Made by a program: the position numbers and the translations under genes. A DNA stretch of 53,761 bases from Candidatus Paralachnospira avium (GTDB taxonomy: Bacteria > Bacillota > Clostridia > Lachnospirales > Lachnospiraceae), in the NCBI GenBank assembly GCA_904420245.1, contig CAJFUL010000013.1:1-53761 (forward strand), in the 5' to 3' direction. The notes below the pieces were generated by a model. That model searched no databases, was not told where the DNA came from, and was given only the letters and a program-made list of their open reading frames with translations. Below, piece by piece: positions 8,490-17,119 of this stretch; the stretch's first letter is position 1, and each line of letters starts with the position of its first letter.

Positions 8490-9116
8490 CTATTCCATCC
8501 ATTCCAGCTTGCTCACGGACACCTCGTAGGCCACTCTCTTTTCACTCTCCGTCTCGCTGAGCCGCTTCACGTATTCCCGGCTCTGGACGCGCCCCCACAC
8601 GCAGATGCGGCTCCCCACCTCAAAGCCGGAAGCATATCTGGCATTCCTCCCCCAGGCGATGCAGGGGATATAGTCGGACTTCCCATAGGGACGGTTCACC
8701 GCCACCAGAAGATCCGCGATCTCCCTTCCCAGCGGAGTTTTCCGGTAAATGGGGGTCTTGCATATGTACCCGTCCAGGAAGATCTGATTGGTCTTCGTAT
8801 AATCGCTGAAGGACTCCAGGAAAGCGATCTCCCGCACGAAGACCGAGAGCACCAGCCGGTTTTTCGTTCCCTCATGCCGGTTGTATGAGCGGAACTGGCC
8901 GGAGGCTTCCACGATCATCCCGGTATAATCCCCGGTAATGTCCAAAAGCCGCTCCGAGATCAGCAGCGGAATGATGTCCTTCTGCTCGCTGAGCCGGTTG
9001 ATGGAGACCTCCGTCAGGTAAAACCCCTCCCCAAACACCTCATGGCTGAAGGTAAAACCGGAAATGATCTCTCCTATCACAGTGACCTTGTTGTTTTCCA
9101 TGATTTTCTCTGACAT
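8490..9116 (-). CDS. SSB-like protein with two OB folds
   Basis: A 208-residue protein of the single-stranded-DNA-binding type. Residues about 8-80 (NKVTVIGEIISGFTFSHEV onward) and about 110-185 (TNQIFLDGYICKTPIYRKT onward) each look like an SSB-type OB fold, and the second has the SSB-like pattern IPCIAWGRNARYA. The acidic DDDIPF-type tail that recruits partners in housekeeping SSB is missing, and the protein ends in KLEWME. The start at 9116 follows AAAGGAGAAATACGA. It may be a second, specialised SSB rather than the replication protein. Partner genes are not evident. Confidence 0.7.
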   Translation of the reverse strand: MSEKIMENNKVTVIGEIISGFTFSHEVFGEGFYLTEVSINRLSEQKDIIPLLISERLLDITGDYTGMIVEASGQFRSYNRHEGTKNRLVLSVFVREIAFLESFSDYTKTNQIFLDGYICKTPIYRKTPLGREIADLLVAVNRPYGKSDYIPCIAWGRNARYASGFEVGSRICVWGRVQSREYVKRLSETESEKRVAYEVSVSKLEWME

Positions 9117-9232
9117 TCGTATTTCTCCTTTCAGATTGTTTCGTCTTTTTTCGCTCCCCGCCATTTTAGGCTAATACTATGTGTATTCCCTCCCCTCCTG
9201 TTTTATACATAAAATTTTAAAAATTTTATTCA

Positions 9233-9261
9233 TTTACATTTACTGGTGGGTATACTACAAT
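9233..9261 (+). promoter_or_regulatory. Sigma-A promoter of GT2-YfhO-argH
   Basis: TTTACA (9233-9238) and TACAAT (9256-9261) are 17 bases apart, about 50 bases before the glycosyltransferase start, in an A+T-rich divergent intergenic region. Confidence 0.7.
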
Positions 9262-9312
9262 ATATGTGAATTATGCTGATCTCAAATCCAGTTAAACAGG
9301 CAAGGTAGACCT

Positions 9313-10272
9313 ATGAATTCTGTAGATATTATCGTCCCCTGCTTCAACGAGGAAGAAGTGCTGGAAACCTTCTACGAGACCACGGAAAAGGTCGTATCCT
9401 CCATGGCAGGCTATCAGTTTACTTATATTTTTGTGGACGACGGAAGCCGGGATTCCACGCTCCTGAAGATGAAGGGGCTGGCCGCCGCCCATGAGAACGT
9501 CCGTTATCTGTCCTTTTCCCGGAATTTCGGCAAGGAGGCCGCCATGTACGCCGGCCTGTCCCATTCCTCCGGCGATCTGGTGATCGTCATGGATGCGGAC
9601 CTCCAGCATCCTCCGGCCATGATCCCCGTGATGATGGAGGGCATCGAGGAGGGCTACGACTGCGCCGCCGCCAGGCGGACCACCAGGGCCGGCGAATCCC
9701 GCATCCGCAGCGCCTTTTCCAATCTGTTCTATAAGGTCAGCAACCGAATGTCCAATGTGAAAATGCCCCAGGATGCCGTGGATTTCCGCATCATGACCAG
9801 GCAGATGGTGGACTCCATCCTGGAGCTTTCCGAGGTGGAGCGTTTTTCCAAGGGCATCTTCGCCTGGGTCGGCTTCGATACCAAGTGGTATCCCTACGAA
9901 AATGTGGAACGGACTCTGGGGACCACCAAGTGGAGCTTCCGCGGCCTCCTAAAATACGCAGTGAGCGGCATCACTTCTTTTTCCATCACGCCTCTGCGCA
10001 TCGTGTCCGGGCTGGGATTCTTCATCTCCATCGTAGCCTTTATCTATATCCTGATCACGCTGATCCAGACTCTGATCTTCGGGATCGACGTCCCCGGATA
10101 TGTGACGACGCTCTGCGCCGTCCTGTTCCTGGGCGGCATCATCGAGCTGTCTGTCGGGATCCTGGGAGAATATATCGCCCATATCTATATGGAAGCCAAG
10201 GACCGTCCCATCTACATCATAAAGCAAAGCAATATGGACAGCCATAAGTTAGACAAGAAAGGCGATAAATAG
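9313..10272 (+). CDS. Polyprenyl-phosphate glycosyltransferase, GT2 (CsbB/GtrB-like)
   Basis: It probably moves a sugar from a nucleotide donor to undecaprenyl phosphate on the inner face of the membrane. The 319-residue protein has a GT-A domain with IVPCFNEEE at 7-15, VDDGSRDS at 41-48 and the metal-binding DAD at 94-96 (MDADLQHPP), followed by two membrane helices near 230-256 and 264-290, the usual CsbB/GtrB/DPM1 layout. The next gene, three bases on, is a YfhO protein, as in the Bacillus csbB-yfhO pair that decorates teichoic acid. The sugar is not predictable. Confidence 0.88.
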   Translation: MNSVDIIVPCFNEEEVLETFYETTEKVVSSMAGYQFTYIFVDDGSRDSTLLKMKGLAAAHENVRYLSFSRNFGKEAAMYAGLSHSSGDLVIVMDADLQHPPAMIPVMMEGIEEGYDCAAARRTTRAGESRIRSAFSNLFYKVSNRMSNVKMPQDAVDFRIMTRQMVDSILELSEVERFSKGIFAWVGFDTKWYPYENVERTLGTTKWSFRGLLKYAVSGITSFSITPLRIVSGLGFFISIVAFIYILITLIQTLIFGIDVPGYVTTLCAVLFLGGIIELSVGILGEYIAHIYMEAKDRPIYIIKQSNMDSHKLDKKGDK

Positions 10273-10274
10273 TT

Positions 10275-12989
10275 ATGAGCAGACAAAGAGCACAGAAAAA
10301 AACGACCATGCTGGAGAAAGCCCCCTTTCTCCTTTCCTTTTTTATCCCGGTCCTGATCATGATCGGCATCTTCATCCAAAGGGGCATCTTCCCCTTCGGC
10401 GAGAATAGTTTTCTCCGGACGGATATGTACCATCAGTACGCCCCCTTCATGAATGAATTTATGGATAAGCTGAAAAACGGCGGCAGCCTCAGCTATTCCT
10501 GGAATATCGGCATGGGTTCCAATTTCGTGGCCCTCTACGCCTACTACCTGGCCAGTCCCTTCAACTGGCTGGCCATCCTGGTCCCTCAGAGCCTGATGAT
10601 CGAGTTCCTCACCTATATGATCGTGCTGAAGATCGGCCTGTGCGGCCTCACCTTCTGCTGGTATCTCAGCAAGCATTTCAAGACCAGAGACCTGGGGATC
10701 TCGTTCTTCGCGGTGTTCTACGCGCTGTCCGCCTACATGGCGGCCTACAGCTGGAATGTCATGTGGCTGGACTGCCTGGTCCTGGCCCCGGTGATCCTCC
10801 TGGGACTGGAACGGCTGGTCAAGGAGAATAAATGCCTGCTCTACTGTATTTCCCTGGCGCTCTCCATCCTGACCAACTACTATATCTCCATCATGATCTG
10901 CATCTTCCTGGTGCTCTACTTCATCGCCCTTCTGGCCATGGAGCCCGACCGGAAAGGCGCCTTGAAGAAATGCGTGAACTTCGGCATCTATTCTCTTCTG
11001 GCCGGCGGACTGGCGGCAGTCCTGCTGATCCCGGTGCTCCTGGCTCTGGGCATGACGGCCTCCGGAGACGTGAATATGCCTACGACCCTGACTTCCTATT
11101 TCTCCGTGTTTGAGATGGCGGCCCGCCACTTCATCAACGTGGAGACGGAGACAGGTCTGGACCACTGGCCCAATATCTACTGCGGCGTGGCGGTGCTCAT
11201 GCTGCTGCCGCTCTACATGACCAATAAAAATATCCGCCGCCGGGAAAAAGCGGTGAAGGGCGTGCTCCTGCTGGTGATGCTGTTGGGCTTCTCCCTCAAC
11301 ATCCCCAACTTCATCTGGCATGGCTTCCACTATCCCAACAGCCTCCCGGCCCGTCAGTCTTTCCTGTATATCATCCTGCTGCTGACCATGTGCTACGAGG
11401 CGTACCGCCAGATCCGGGCCAATACGTCAGCCCAGCTGGCCGGGAGCTTCTGGGGCGCGGTCATCTTCATCTTCCTGTGCGAGGCCATCATCACCGAGGA
11501 GGATTTTTCCTTCCATACTTATTATCTGACCCTGCTCTTCGTGGGGCTGTACGCGCTGCTCCTCTACTATCACAAAAACAGGAAAGCCTGGGCTCCCACC
11601 CTGGCCATCCTGGCTCTGACCGTGGTAGCCATCGAAGCCAGCATCAATACGGCGGTCACCAGCGTGTCCACCGTCAGCAGGACGGCTTATCTGGAAAACC
11701 AGGATTCCTACAGGGCGCTGGCGGAAGCCATCGAGACCGAGGATCCTTCTCTGTTCCGCATCGAAAAGGATACCAGGAAGACCAAGAACGACGCGGCACT
11801 GGCCGGCTATCATTCGGCTTCCCTCTTTTCTTCCACGGCCAACGCCAGCTTAAGCGACCTCTACAAGGCCCTGGGACTGGAGGGAAATACAAACGCCTAC
11901 AGCTTCACCGGCGCGACGCCCCTGACGTCCGCCCTCCTGGGCGTCAAATACACCATGTCCTCCAAGACTCTGGACAGCGACCTGTATACGCCCCACAGCA
12001 CCGATGGAAATATCACCTTATATGAGAACCGCTATTCCCTGCCCATCGGATTCATGCTGCCGGAAGAGGCGGCGGAGTATTGGGAGCCTACTTCCATGAA
12101 CCCCGTTGAAAACCAGAATTCCCTGTCCGCTTCCCTGGGAGCCGGCACTGTGCTGACCGCCGTGCAGGGAGGAGACGCTTCCATCGGCCAATTTACGCTG
12201 ACGGTGCCGGAGACCGGCTTCCTGTATGTGGATGTGACCAACACTGCCATCCAGGATGTGACCGCCTCCACCGGCTCCGGTTCCCAGACCTTCTCCAATG
12301 TGAACCGGGGGTATCTCCTGGATCTGGGCAAGTGCCAGGCCGGCACCACCATCACCCTGACCACCGAACAGACCGACGAGCATTTTACGGCCACTGTCTA
12401 TATGCTGGATCTGGAAGCCCTGGATACCTGCATCGATATTCTGGGCAGCCAGCCGCTCACCATCGACAGCTACACCGATACTTCTATCACCGGCAGGGTC
12501 ACTGCCGAGACAGGAGGCCTTCTGTATACTTCCATTCCCTATGAGACGGGCTGGACCGTGAAAGTGGACGGCGTGGAAGTGGAGGCCGAGAATTACGCGG
12601 GAGCCATGCTGGCCATTCCCATTCCGGCCGGTTCCCACTCCGTGGAGCTCTCCTACAGCCCTGACGGACTGTCCCTGGGAGTCATCATCTCCCTGTGCTC
12701 CCTGCTGCTCCTGATCCTGCTGACCCTGGCCGCCCGCGCCTACAGGCGCCGCCAGGAAGCCCTGGATGAAACAGCGGAAGCCATCGAGAGAGAACGCCAG
12801 GCCGCGGAGCTGGAAAGACAGGCCGCTCTCCGGGCAGAAAGGACCTTGACGGCCAGGACCCCTCTCAGGACCGGGAGCAGGCCTGCCTCTGTTGACAGAG
12901 GGGCCGCAGAAAACGACGCAGCGCCGTCACTGGAGAGCCTGGACCGCGCAGAAGACAACGATCCAACAGAAAGCGAGGAAACACCATGA
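10275..12989 (+). CDS. YfhO-family multi-spanning membrane glycosyltransferase
   Basis: A 904-residue YfhO-family (GT-C type) protein. After a short basic N-terminus comes a helix at about 15-36, a conserved extracytoplasmic loop (FLRTDMYHQYAPF), around twelve further membrane helices to about residue 460, a large Ser/Thr-rich extracytoplasmic domain (about 470-790) and a last helix (GVIISLCSLLLLILLTLAARA). The cytoplasmic tail is long and rich in Ala, Glu and Arg (about 825-904). In Bacillus, YfhO uses the lipid-linked sugar made by CsbB to modify lipoteichoic acid; the same job is inferred here. Start is three bases after the GT2 stop; the end overlaps argH by four bases. Confidence 0.85.
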   Translation: MSRQRAQKKTTMLEKAPFLLSFFIPVLIMIGIFIQRGIFPFGENSFLRTDMYHQYAPFMNEFMDKLKNGGSLSYSWNIGMGSNFVALYAYYLASPFNWLAILVPQSLMIEFLTYMIVLKIGLCGLTFCWYLSKHFKTRDLGISFFAVFYALSAYMAAYSWNVMWLDCLVLAPVILLGLERLVKENKCLLYCISLALSILTNYYISIMICIFLVLYFIALLAMEPDRKGALKKCVNFGIYSLLAGGLAAVLLIPVLLALGMTASGDVNMPTTLTSYFSVFEMAARHFINVETETGLDHWPNIYCGVAVLMLLPLYMTNKNIRRREKAVKGVLLLVMLLGFSLNIPNFIWHGFHYPNSLPARQSFLYIILLLTMCYEAYRQIRANTSAQLAGSFWGAVIFIFLCEAIITEEDFSFHTYYLTLLFVGLYALLLYYHKNRKAWAPTLAILALTVVAIEASINTAVTSVSTVSRTAYLENQDSYRALAEAIETEDPSLFRIEKDTRKTKNDAALAGYHSASLFSSTANASLSDLYKALGLEGNTNAYSFTGATPLTSALLGVKYTMSSKTLDSDLYTPHSTDGNITLYENRYSLPIGFMLPEEAAEYWEPTSMNPVENQNSLSASLGAGTVLTAVQGGDASIGQFTLTVPETGFLYVDVTNTAIQDVTASTGSGSQTFSNVNRGYLLDLGKCQAGTTITLTTEQTDEHFTATVYMLDLEALDTCIDILGSQPLTIDSYTDTSITGRVTAETGGLLYTSIPYETGWTVKVDGVEVEAENYAGAMLAIPIPAGSHSVELSYSPDGLSLGVIISLCSLLLLILLTLAARAYRRRQEALDETAEAIERERQAAELERQAALRAERTLTARTPLRTGSRPASVDRGAAENDAAPSLESLDRAEDNDPTESEETP

Positions 12990-14359
12990 AATTATGGGGA
13001 GGACGTTTCACAAAAGAAGAAAATGAGCTGGTAAACCAGTTCAACGCTTCCATCACCTTTGACAGACGGTTTTACCGCCAGGATATACAGGGCAGCATCG
13101 CCCATGTGACCATGCTGGCCAAGCAGGGGATCCTGACCGGGCAGGAAATGGAACAGATCAAGAACGGTCTGGAAGGGATCCTGGCAGATGTGGAGAATGG
13201 ACGGCTGGAGATCGATCCTTCCGCCGAAGACATCCACAGCTTTGTGGAGGCGGAACTGATCCAGAGGATCGGCGATGTGGGGAAAAAGCTCCACACGGGC
13301 AGGAGCCGGAACGATCAGGTGGCCCTGGACATGAAACTGTATATCCGGGATGAGATCGGAGAACTGGACAGCCTGGTAAAGGCGCTCCTGGAAGCGCTCT
13401 TGAAGATCATGGAAGAGAATCTGGAGACTTATATGCCCGGCTTTACCCATCTGCAGAAGGCCCAGCCGGTGACGCTGGCCCATCACATCGGCGCCTACTT
13501 TGAAATGTTCCTGCGGGACAGGAGCCGTCTCAAAGACATCCGGAAGAGGATGAACACCTGTCCCCTGGGAGCCGGAGCCCTGGCGGGGACCACCTATCCT
13601 CTGGACCGGGAATACACCGCCTCTCTGCTGGGCTTCGACTGCGCCGCGCGAAACAGCATGGACTGCGTATCCGACCGGGATTACCTCATCGAGCTGTGCA
13701 GCGCCATGGCCACCGTCATGATGCACCTGAGCCGTTTTTCGGAAGAGATCATCCTGTGGAATTCCAATGAGTATCAGTTCGTGGAGCTGGACGACGCCTA
13801 CAGCACGGGGAGCAGCATCATGCCCCAGAAGAAGAATCCGGACATCGCCGAGCTGGTGAGGGGAAAAACAGGACGGGTCTACGGCGCTCTCACATCCATC
13901 CTGACCACCATGAAAGGACTTCCCCTGGCATACAACAAGGATATGCAGGAAGACAAGGAGATGGTCTTTGACGCCATCGACACCACCAAGGGCTGCCTGG
14001 CCCTGTTCACCGGCATGGTCTCCACCATGAAATTCAACAAAGAGGCCATGAGGAAAAGCGCCATGAACGGATTCACCAATGCCACCGATGCGGCCGACTA
14101 TCTGGTCAACCACGGAGTTCCCTTCCGGGATGCCCACGGCATAGTGGGGCGCCTGGTGCTCTACTGCCTGGATAAGGGGATTTCTCTGGAAGATATGACG
14201 TTAGAAGAGTATAGGGCCATCAGCCCCGTATTTGAAGAGGACATCTATGATGCCATCAGCCTGGAGACCTGTGTAAAGAAGCGCACCACCCTGGGCGCGC
14301 CCGGTCCTTCTGTCATGAGGGAAACGGTCAAAGTCTACCACAGCCTCCTGGAAGCGTAA
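12986..14359 (+). CDS. argH: Argininosuccinate lyase
   Basis: It splits argininosuccinate into arginine and fumarate. The 457 residues match the family: GRSRNDQVA at 105-113, the catalytic His155 region FTHLQKAQP and the signature GSSIMPQKKNPD at 275-286 with the catalytic Ser. Its ATG lies inside the YfhO stop (ATGA overlap) and GAGGAAACACC precedes it, so it is translationally coupled to a cell-envelope gene. argG is not in the window. A strong terminator follows. Confidence 0.97.
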   Translation: MKLWGGRFTKEENELVNQFNASITFDRRFYRQDIQGSIAHVTMLAKQGILTGQEMEQIKNGLEGILADVENGRLEIDPSAEDIHSFVEAELIQRIGDVGKKLHTGRSRNDQVALDMKLYIRDEIGELDSLVKALLEALLKIMEENLETYMPGFTHLQKAQPVTLAHHIGAYFEMFLRDRSRLKDIRKRMNTCPLGAGALAGTTYPLDREYTASLLGFDCAARNSMDCVSDRDYLIELCSAMATVMMHLSRFSEEIILWNSNEYQFVELDDAYSTGSSIMPQKKNPDIAELVRGKTGRVYGALTSILTTMKGLPLAYNKDMQEDKEMVFDAIDTTKGCLALFTGMVSTMKFNKEAMRKSAMNGFTNATDAADYLVNHGVPFRDAHGIVGRLVLYCLDKGISLEDMTLEEYRAISPVFEEDIYDAISLETCVKKRTTLGAPGPSVMRETVKVYHSLLEA

Positions 14360-14372
14360 ACGCGGCAGTTTC

Positions 14373-14407
14373 GGCGCGGCGGGGTCCATCCCCTGCCGCG
14401 CCTTTTT
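14373..14407 (+). terminator. Terminator after argH
   Basis: GGCGCGGC plus GGGG pairs with CCCC, one unpaired T and GCCGCGCC, followed by TTTTT. It closes the GT2-YfhO-argH transcript. Confidence 0.85.
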
Positions 14408-14434
14408 CTGTCCCGCCTGAACCGGCTTCCCGCC

Positions 14435-15958
14435 TTACAGCTTGGCCAGCTCCTTATACTGATCCTTCAGGCATGTATAGAGATTCTGATAGATCTTGTG
14501 GTACTCCTGATATTTGGCTGTATGCTCCGGTACCGGATCACAGGACTTGTCCGTGTGGATCATCTTCTCACAGGCCGCCTCCACGCTCTCATAGATCCCG
14601 GCTCCCACTCCGGCCAGGATCGCCACGCCAAGGGCGGGGCCTTCCTTGGCCGCCACCGTCTTGACGGTGCAGCCGTACATATCTGCCAGCATCTGACGCC
14701 ACACGGCGCTGCGTCCGCCGCCGCCGCAGGCCATCATATCGTCCACTTCCACGCCCATCTCCTTCAGGATGTCGTTGCAGTCCTTCATGGAATAAGAGAC
14801 TCCTTCCATGACGGCCCTCAGCATGTCCTTCCTGGTATGGATGGCGGAAAGGCCGAAGAACACGCCGCGGCAGTCCGGATCCAGATGAGGAGTCCGCTCT
14901 CCCATCAGATAAGGGAGGTAGATCAGCCTGTTGGCGCCCAGCGGCACGCTCTCCACGTCCTCATTGATATAGTCATAGGCATCCCGGCCCTCTTTCTCTG
15001 CCCGCTCCATATAATCCCGGCAGAAATTATTCCGGAACCACTGGAGGGACAGCCCCGCTCCCTGGGTCACGCCCATCACATGCCAGCAGCCCGGCACGGC
15101 GCAGCAGAAGGTATGGACTCGCCCCTTGGGATCGATGGTCACGTTCTTGCTGTGGGCAAAGACTACGCCGCTGGTGCCGATGGTGGTGAAGGCCCGTCCG
15201 TCGGTCACTACGCCGGTCCCCACCGCAGCAGCGGCATTGTCTCCGGCGCCGCCCACCACGACCGTCTTTTCCGACAGGCCCGTCAGAGCGGCGATCTCCG
15301 GCAGGATCGTGCCGGTCACCTCAGGAGACTCGTAGACCCTGGCCAGCATGGACTTGTCGATCTCCAGCTTTTCCAGGACCTCGTCGGACCAGCATCTGTG
15401 GGGAACATCCAAAAGCTGCATGCCGGAAGCATCCGATACCTCCGTCGCGTATTCCCCGGTCAGGATCAGGCGCACATAATCCTTGGGCAGCAGGATATGG
15501 CGGCACCTGGCGTAATTCTCCGGCTCGTGATTCCTGACCCACAGGATCTTGGAAGCCGTGAACCCGGTCAGGGCCGGATTTGCCGTGATCTCGATGAGGC
15601 GTTTGGCTCCCACCTTTTCCGTGATCTCCTCACACTCTGCGGCCGTCCTCTGGTCGCACCAGATAATGGACGGACGGATGACCTCGTTATTTTCATCCAG
15701 CATCACGAGGCCATGCATCTGCCCGGAGATCCCAAGGCCCTTGATGCTCTTTTTATCCACCCCGGATTCCCGGACCACCTTCGTGATGGTCTCCAGCGCG
15801 GCCTCTTTCCAGTCCTCCGGCCGCTGTTCCGCCCAGCCGTTCTGAGGCTGGTACATAGGATACTCTTTTGAGGCGGAGCAGACTACCCTGCCCTCCTCGT
15901 CAAACAGGACTGTCTTTGTCGCAGAAGTCCCCAAGTCAATACCGATCAGATAATTCAT
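14435..15958 (-). CDS. xylB: Xylulokinase (FGGY family)
   Basis: It phosphorylates D-xylulose with ATP to xylulose 5-phosphate. The 507-residue length and architecture fit XylB: actin-like N-domain start GIDLGTSATKTVLFD, MHGLVMLD and ISGQMHG substrate-site segments near 80-92, a GGAGDNAAAAVGTG adenosine/sugar region and the C-domain GGGGRSAVWRQMLADMYG. The site GGAGGAAGCAAG precedes the start. It stands alone; xylA and a transporter are not in the window, so it may also serve other pathways that make xylulose. A close FGGY paralogue with another ketose substrate cannot be excluded. Confidence 0.88.
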   Translation of the reverse strand: MNYLIGIDLGTSATKTVLFDEEGRVVCSASKEYPMYQPQNGWAEQRPEDWKEAALETITKVVRESGVDKKSIKGLGISGQMHGLVMLDENNEVIRPSIIWCDQRTAAECEEITEKVGAKRLIEITANPALTGFTASKILWVRNHEPENYARCRHILLPKDYVRLILTGEYATEVSDASGMQLLDVPHRCWSDEVLEKLEIDKSMLARVYESPEVTGTILPEIAALTGLSEKTVVVGGAGDNAAAAVGTGVVTDGRAFTTIGTSGVVFAHSKNVTIDPKGRVHTFCCAVPGCWHVMGVTQGAGLSLQWFRNNFCRDYMERAEKEGRDAYDYINEDVESVPLGANRLIYLPYLMGERTPHLDPDCRGVFFGLSAIHTRKDMLRAVMEGVSYSMKDCNDILKEMGVEVDDMMACGGGGRSAVWRQMLADMYGCTVKTVAAKEGPALGVAILAGVGAGIYESVEAACEKMIHTDKSCDPVPEHTAKYQEYHKIYQNLYTCLKDQYKELAKL

Positions 15959-16087
15959 CTTGCTTCCTCCAATTCCGTGCTATCCACCATTTTTACTGGT
16001 ATTCTATCACAAATATCCGTCCTTGGCTATGGCTTCCTGCGGCGGATCCATGTGCCGGGACCGAAATCCCCTCCGTCCGGCGGGCGG

Positions 16088-16933
16088 TCATGTCAAAAAG
16101 GGGCTGTCCGTATCATGGGGCGGCCGCCCGGCGCCTCTGCTCCCGGCATAGCAATACGCGCAGGCATAGCGGCAGGTCCCGTAGACGCCGATGTCCACGC
16201 TGGCCGCGCAGCCGCAGGCTGTTCGCTGGTTCCTGTCCTTTTTCGCTACGATCTCTCTCCCCGCAACGGCCGACAGGAGTCCCGCATCGATGCAGGCTCC
16301 CTTCCCAATGCCGAAGGCCTCCATGGAGACTTCCTCGGCGCAGCTCTCGAGAAGGATCCCCTTATCCACAGCGATGCAGGAAAAAGCCTCTCCGATCCAC
16401 ATCATCTCCTCCTGTCCCGGTGGACAGATCCCCGCGGCCCGGGAGCGCTTTTCCATGCGGCGGTACATATCCAGGAAACTGATGACGCACCGGCCTGTAT
16501 ATCCCTCCAAAAGCTCCGCCAGACGGCCGAAGGTCTCCTCATGCCAGGAAAGGGTATATCGTCCTCCCAGGCAGACAGGATCGTACCTCCAGACGACCCG
16601 GTCCCGTCCCAGCGCATCCGCCAGACTGCGGAATACCTGGATCCGCCTCTCCAGAGGCGGCAGGCCGCCCTCCACCTCTTCCCCATATCCGTTCAGAGTA
16701 TACTGGATATAATACGGGTAGGGCTCCAGCGCGGCCCGGGCCTCTAAAACGGAGGCCGGATATTTGCTCCAAAAGACAAAGCCGTCCACATGCTCCGGAT
16801 CCAGAAGGACCTGACGGATCTGACGGTGATTCATGGGATTGCGAACCAGAACTCTGCCCTCCCGCAGCCGTCCCAAAAACCACGGGAAATAAAACGCAGG
16901 CACGTCTGTCCTGCGGCTGACGCTCACGATCAT
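16088..16933 (-). CDS. DUF1848 family protein with a C-terminal radical-SAM-like cysteine motif
   Basis: A 281-residue DUF1848 member: it begins IVSVSRRTDVPAFYFPWF, continues with VRNPMNHRQI and FVFWSKYP, and ends with a cysteine cluster CGC...CRYACAYCYA. The last part is C-x3-C-x2-C, the spacing of radical-SAM 4Fe-4S ligands, but placed at the C-terminus instead of the N-terminus. The start at 16933 follows AGGAGGTAAGCAG; a 21-codon extension is rejected. The function of the family is unknown to me; iron-sulfur binding is inferred from the motif. It has its own promoter downstream of spoVAD. Confidence 0.8.
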   Translation of the reverse strand: MIVSVSRRTDVPAFYFPWFLGRLREGRVLVRNPMNHRQIRQVLLDPEHVDGFVFWSKYPASVLEARAALEPYPYYIQYTLNGYGEEVEGGLPPLERRIQVFRSLADALGRDRVVWRYDPVCLGGRYTLSWHEETFGRLAELLEGYTGRCVISFLDMYRRMEKRSRAAGICPPGQEEMMWIGEAFSCIAVDKGILLESCAEEVSMEAFGIGKGACIDAGLLSAVAGREIVAKKDRNQRTACGCAASVDIGVYGTCRYACAYCYAGSRGAGRPPHDTDSPFLT

Positions 16934-17045
16934 CTGCTTACCTCCTGCCCGCAGGCTGCCGGAAAGATCTCCGGGCCAACCCTCCGGCCGCCGCATCGGT
17001 ATCTGTACTCAACTGTCTGGGAATCCGGGAGAAAACCCGAAAAGA

Positions 17046-17069
17046 AGCACCGCCAGATATGACGGTGCT
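17046..17069 (-). terminator. Terminator of spoVAD (overlaps next transcript start)
   Basis: A 7-bp AGCACCG/CGGTGCT stem followed on the minus strand by CTTCTTTT. It is 50 bases after the spoVAD stop. A promoter for the DUF1848 gene lies just upstream (17073-17101), so the hairpin also sits at the very 5' end of that message. Confidence 0.6.
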
Positions 17070-17072
17070 AGA

Positions 17073-17101
17073 ATTGTATCGCATTTCATACAAAAAGTCA
17101 A
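17073..17101 (-). promoter_or_regulatory. Sigma-A promoter of the DUF1848 gene
   Basis: TTGACT (17096-17101) and TACAAT (17073-17078) are 17 bases apart on the minus strand, about 140 bases upstream of the DUF1848 start. Confidence 0.75.
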
Positions 17102-17119
17102 TCCCAAATCCAGAATGGC

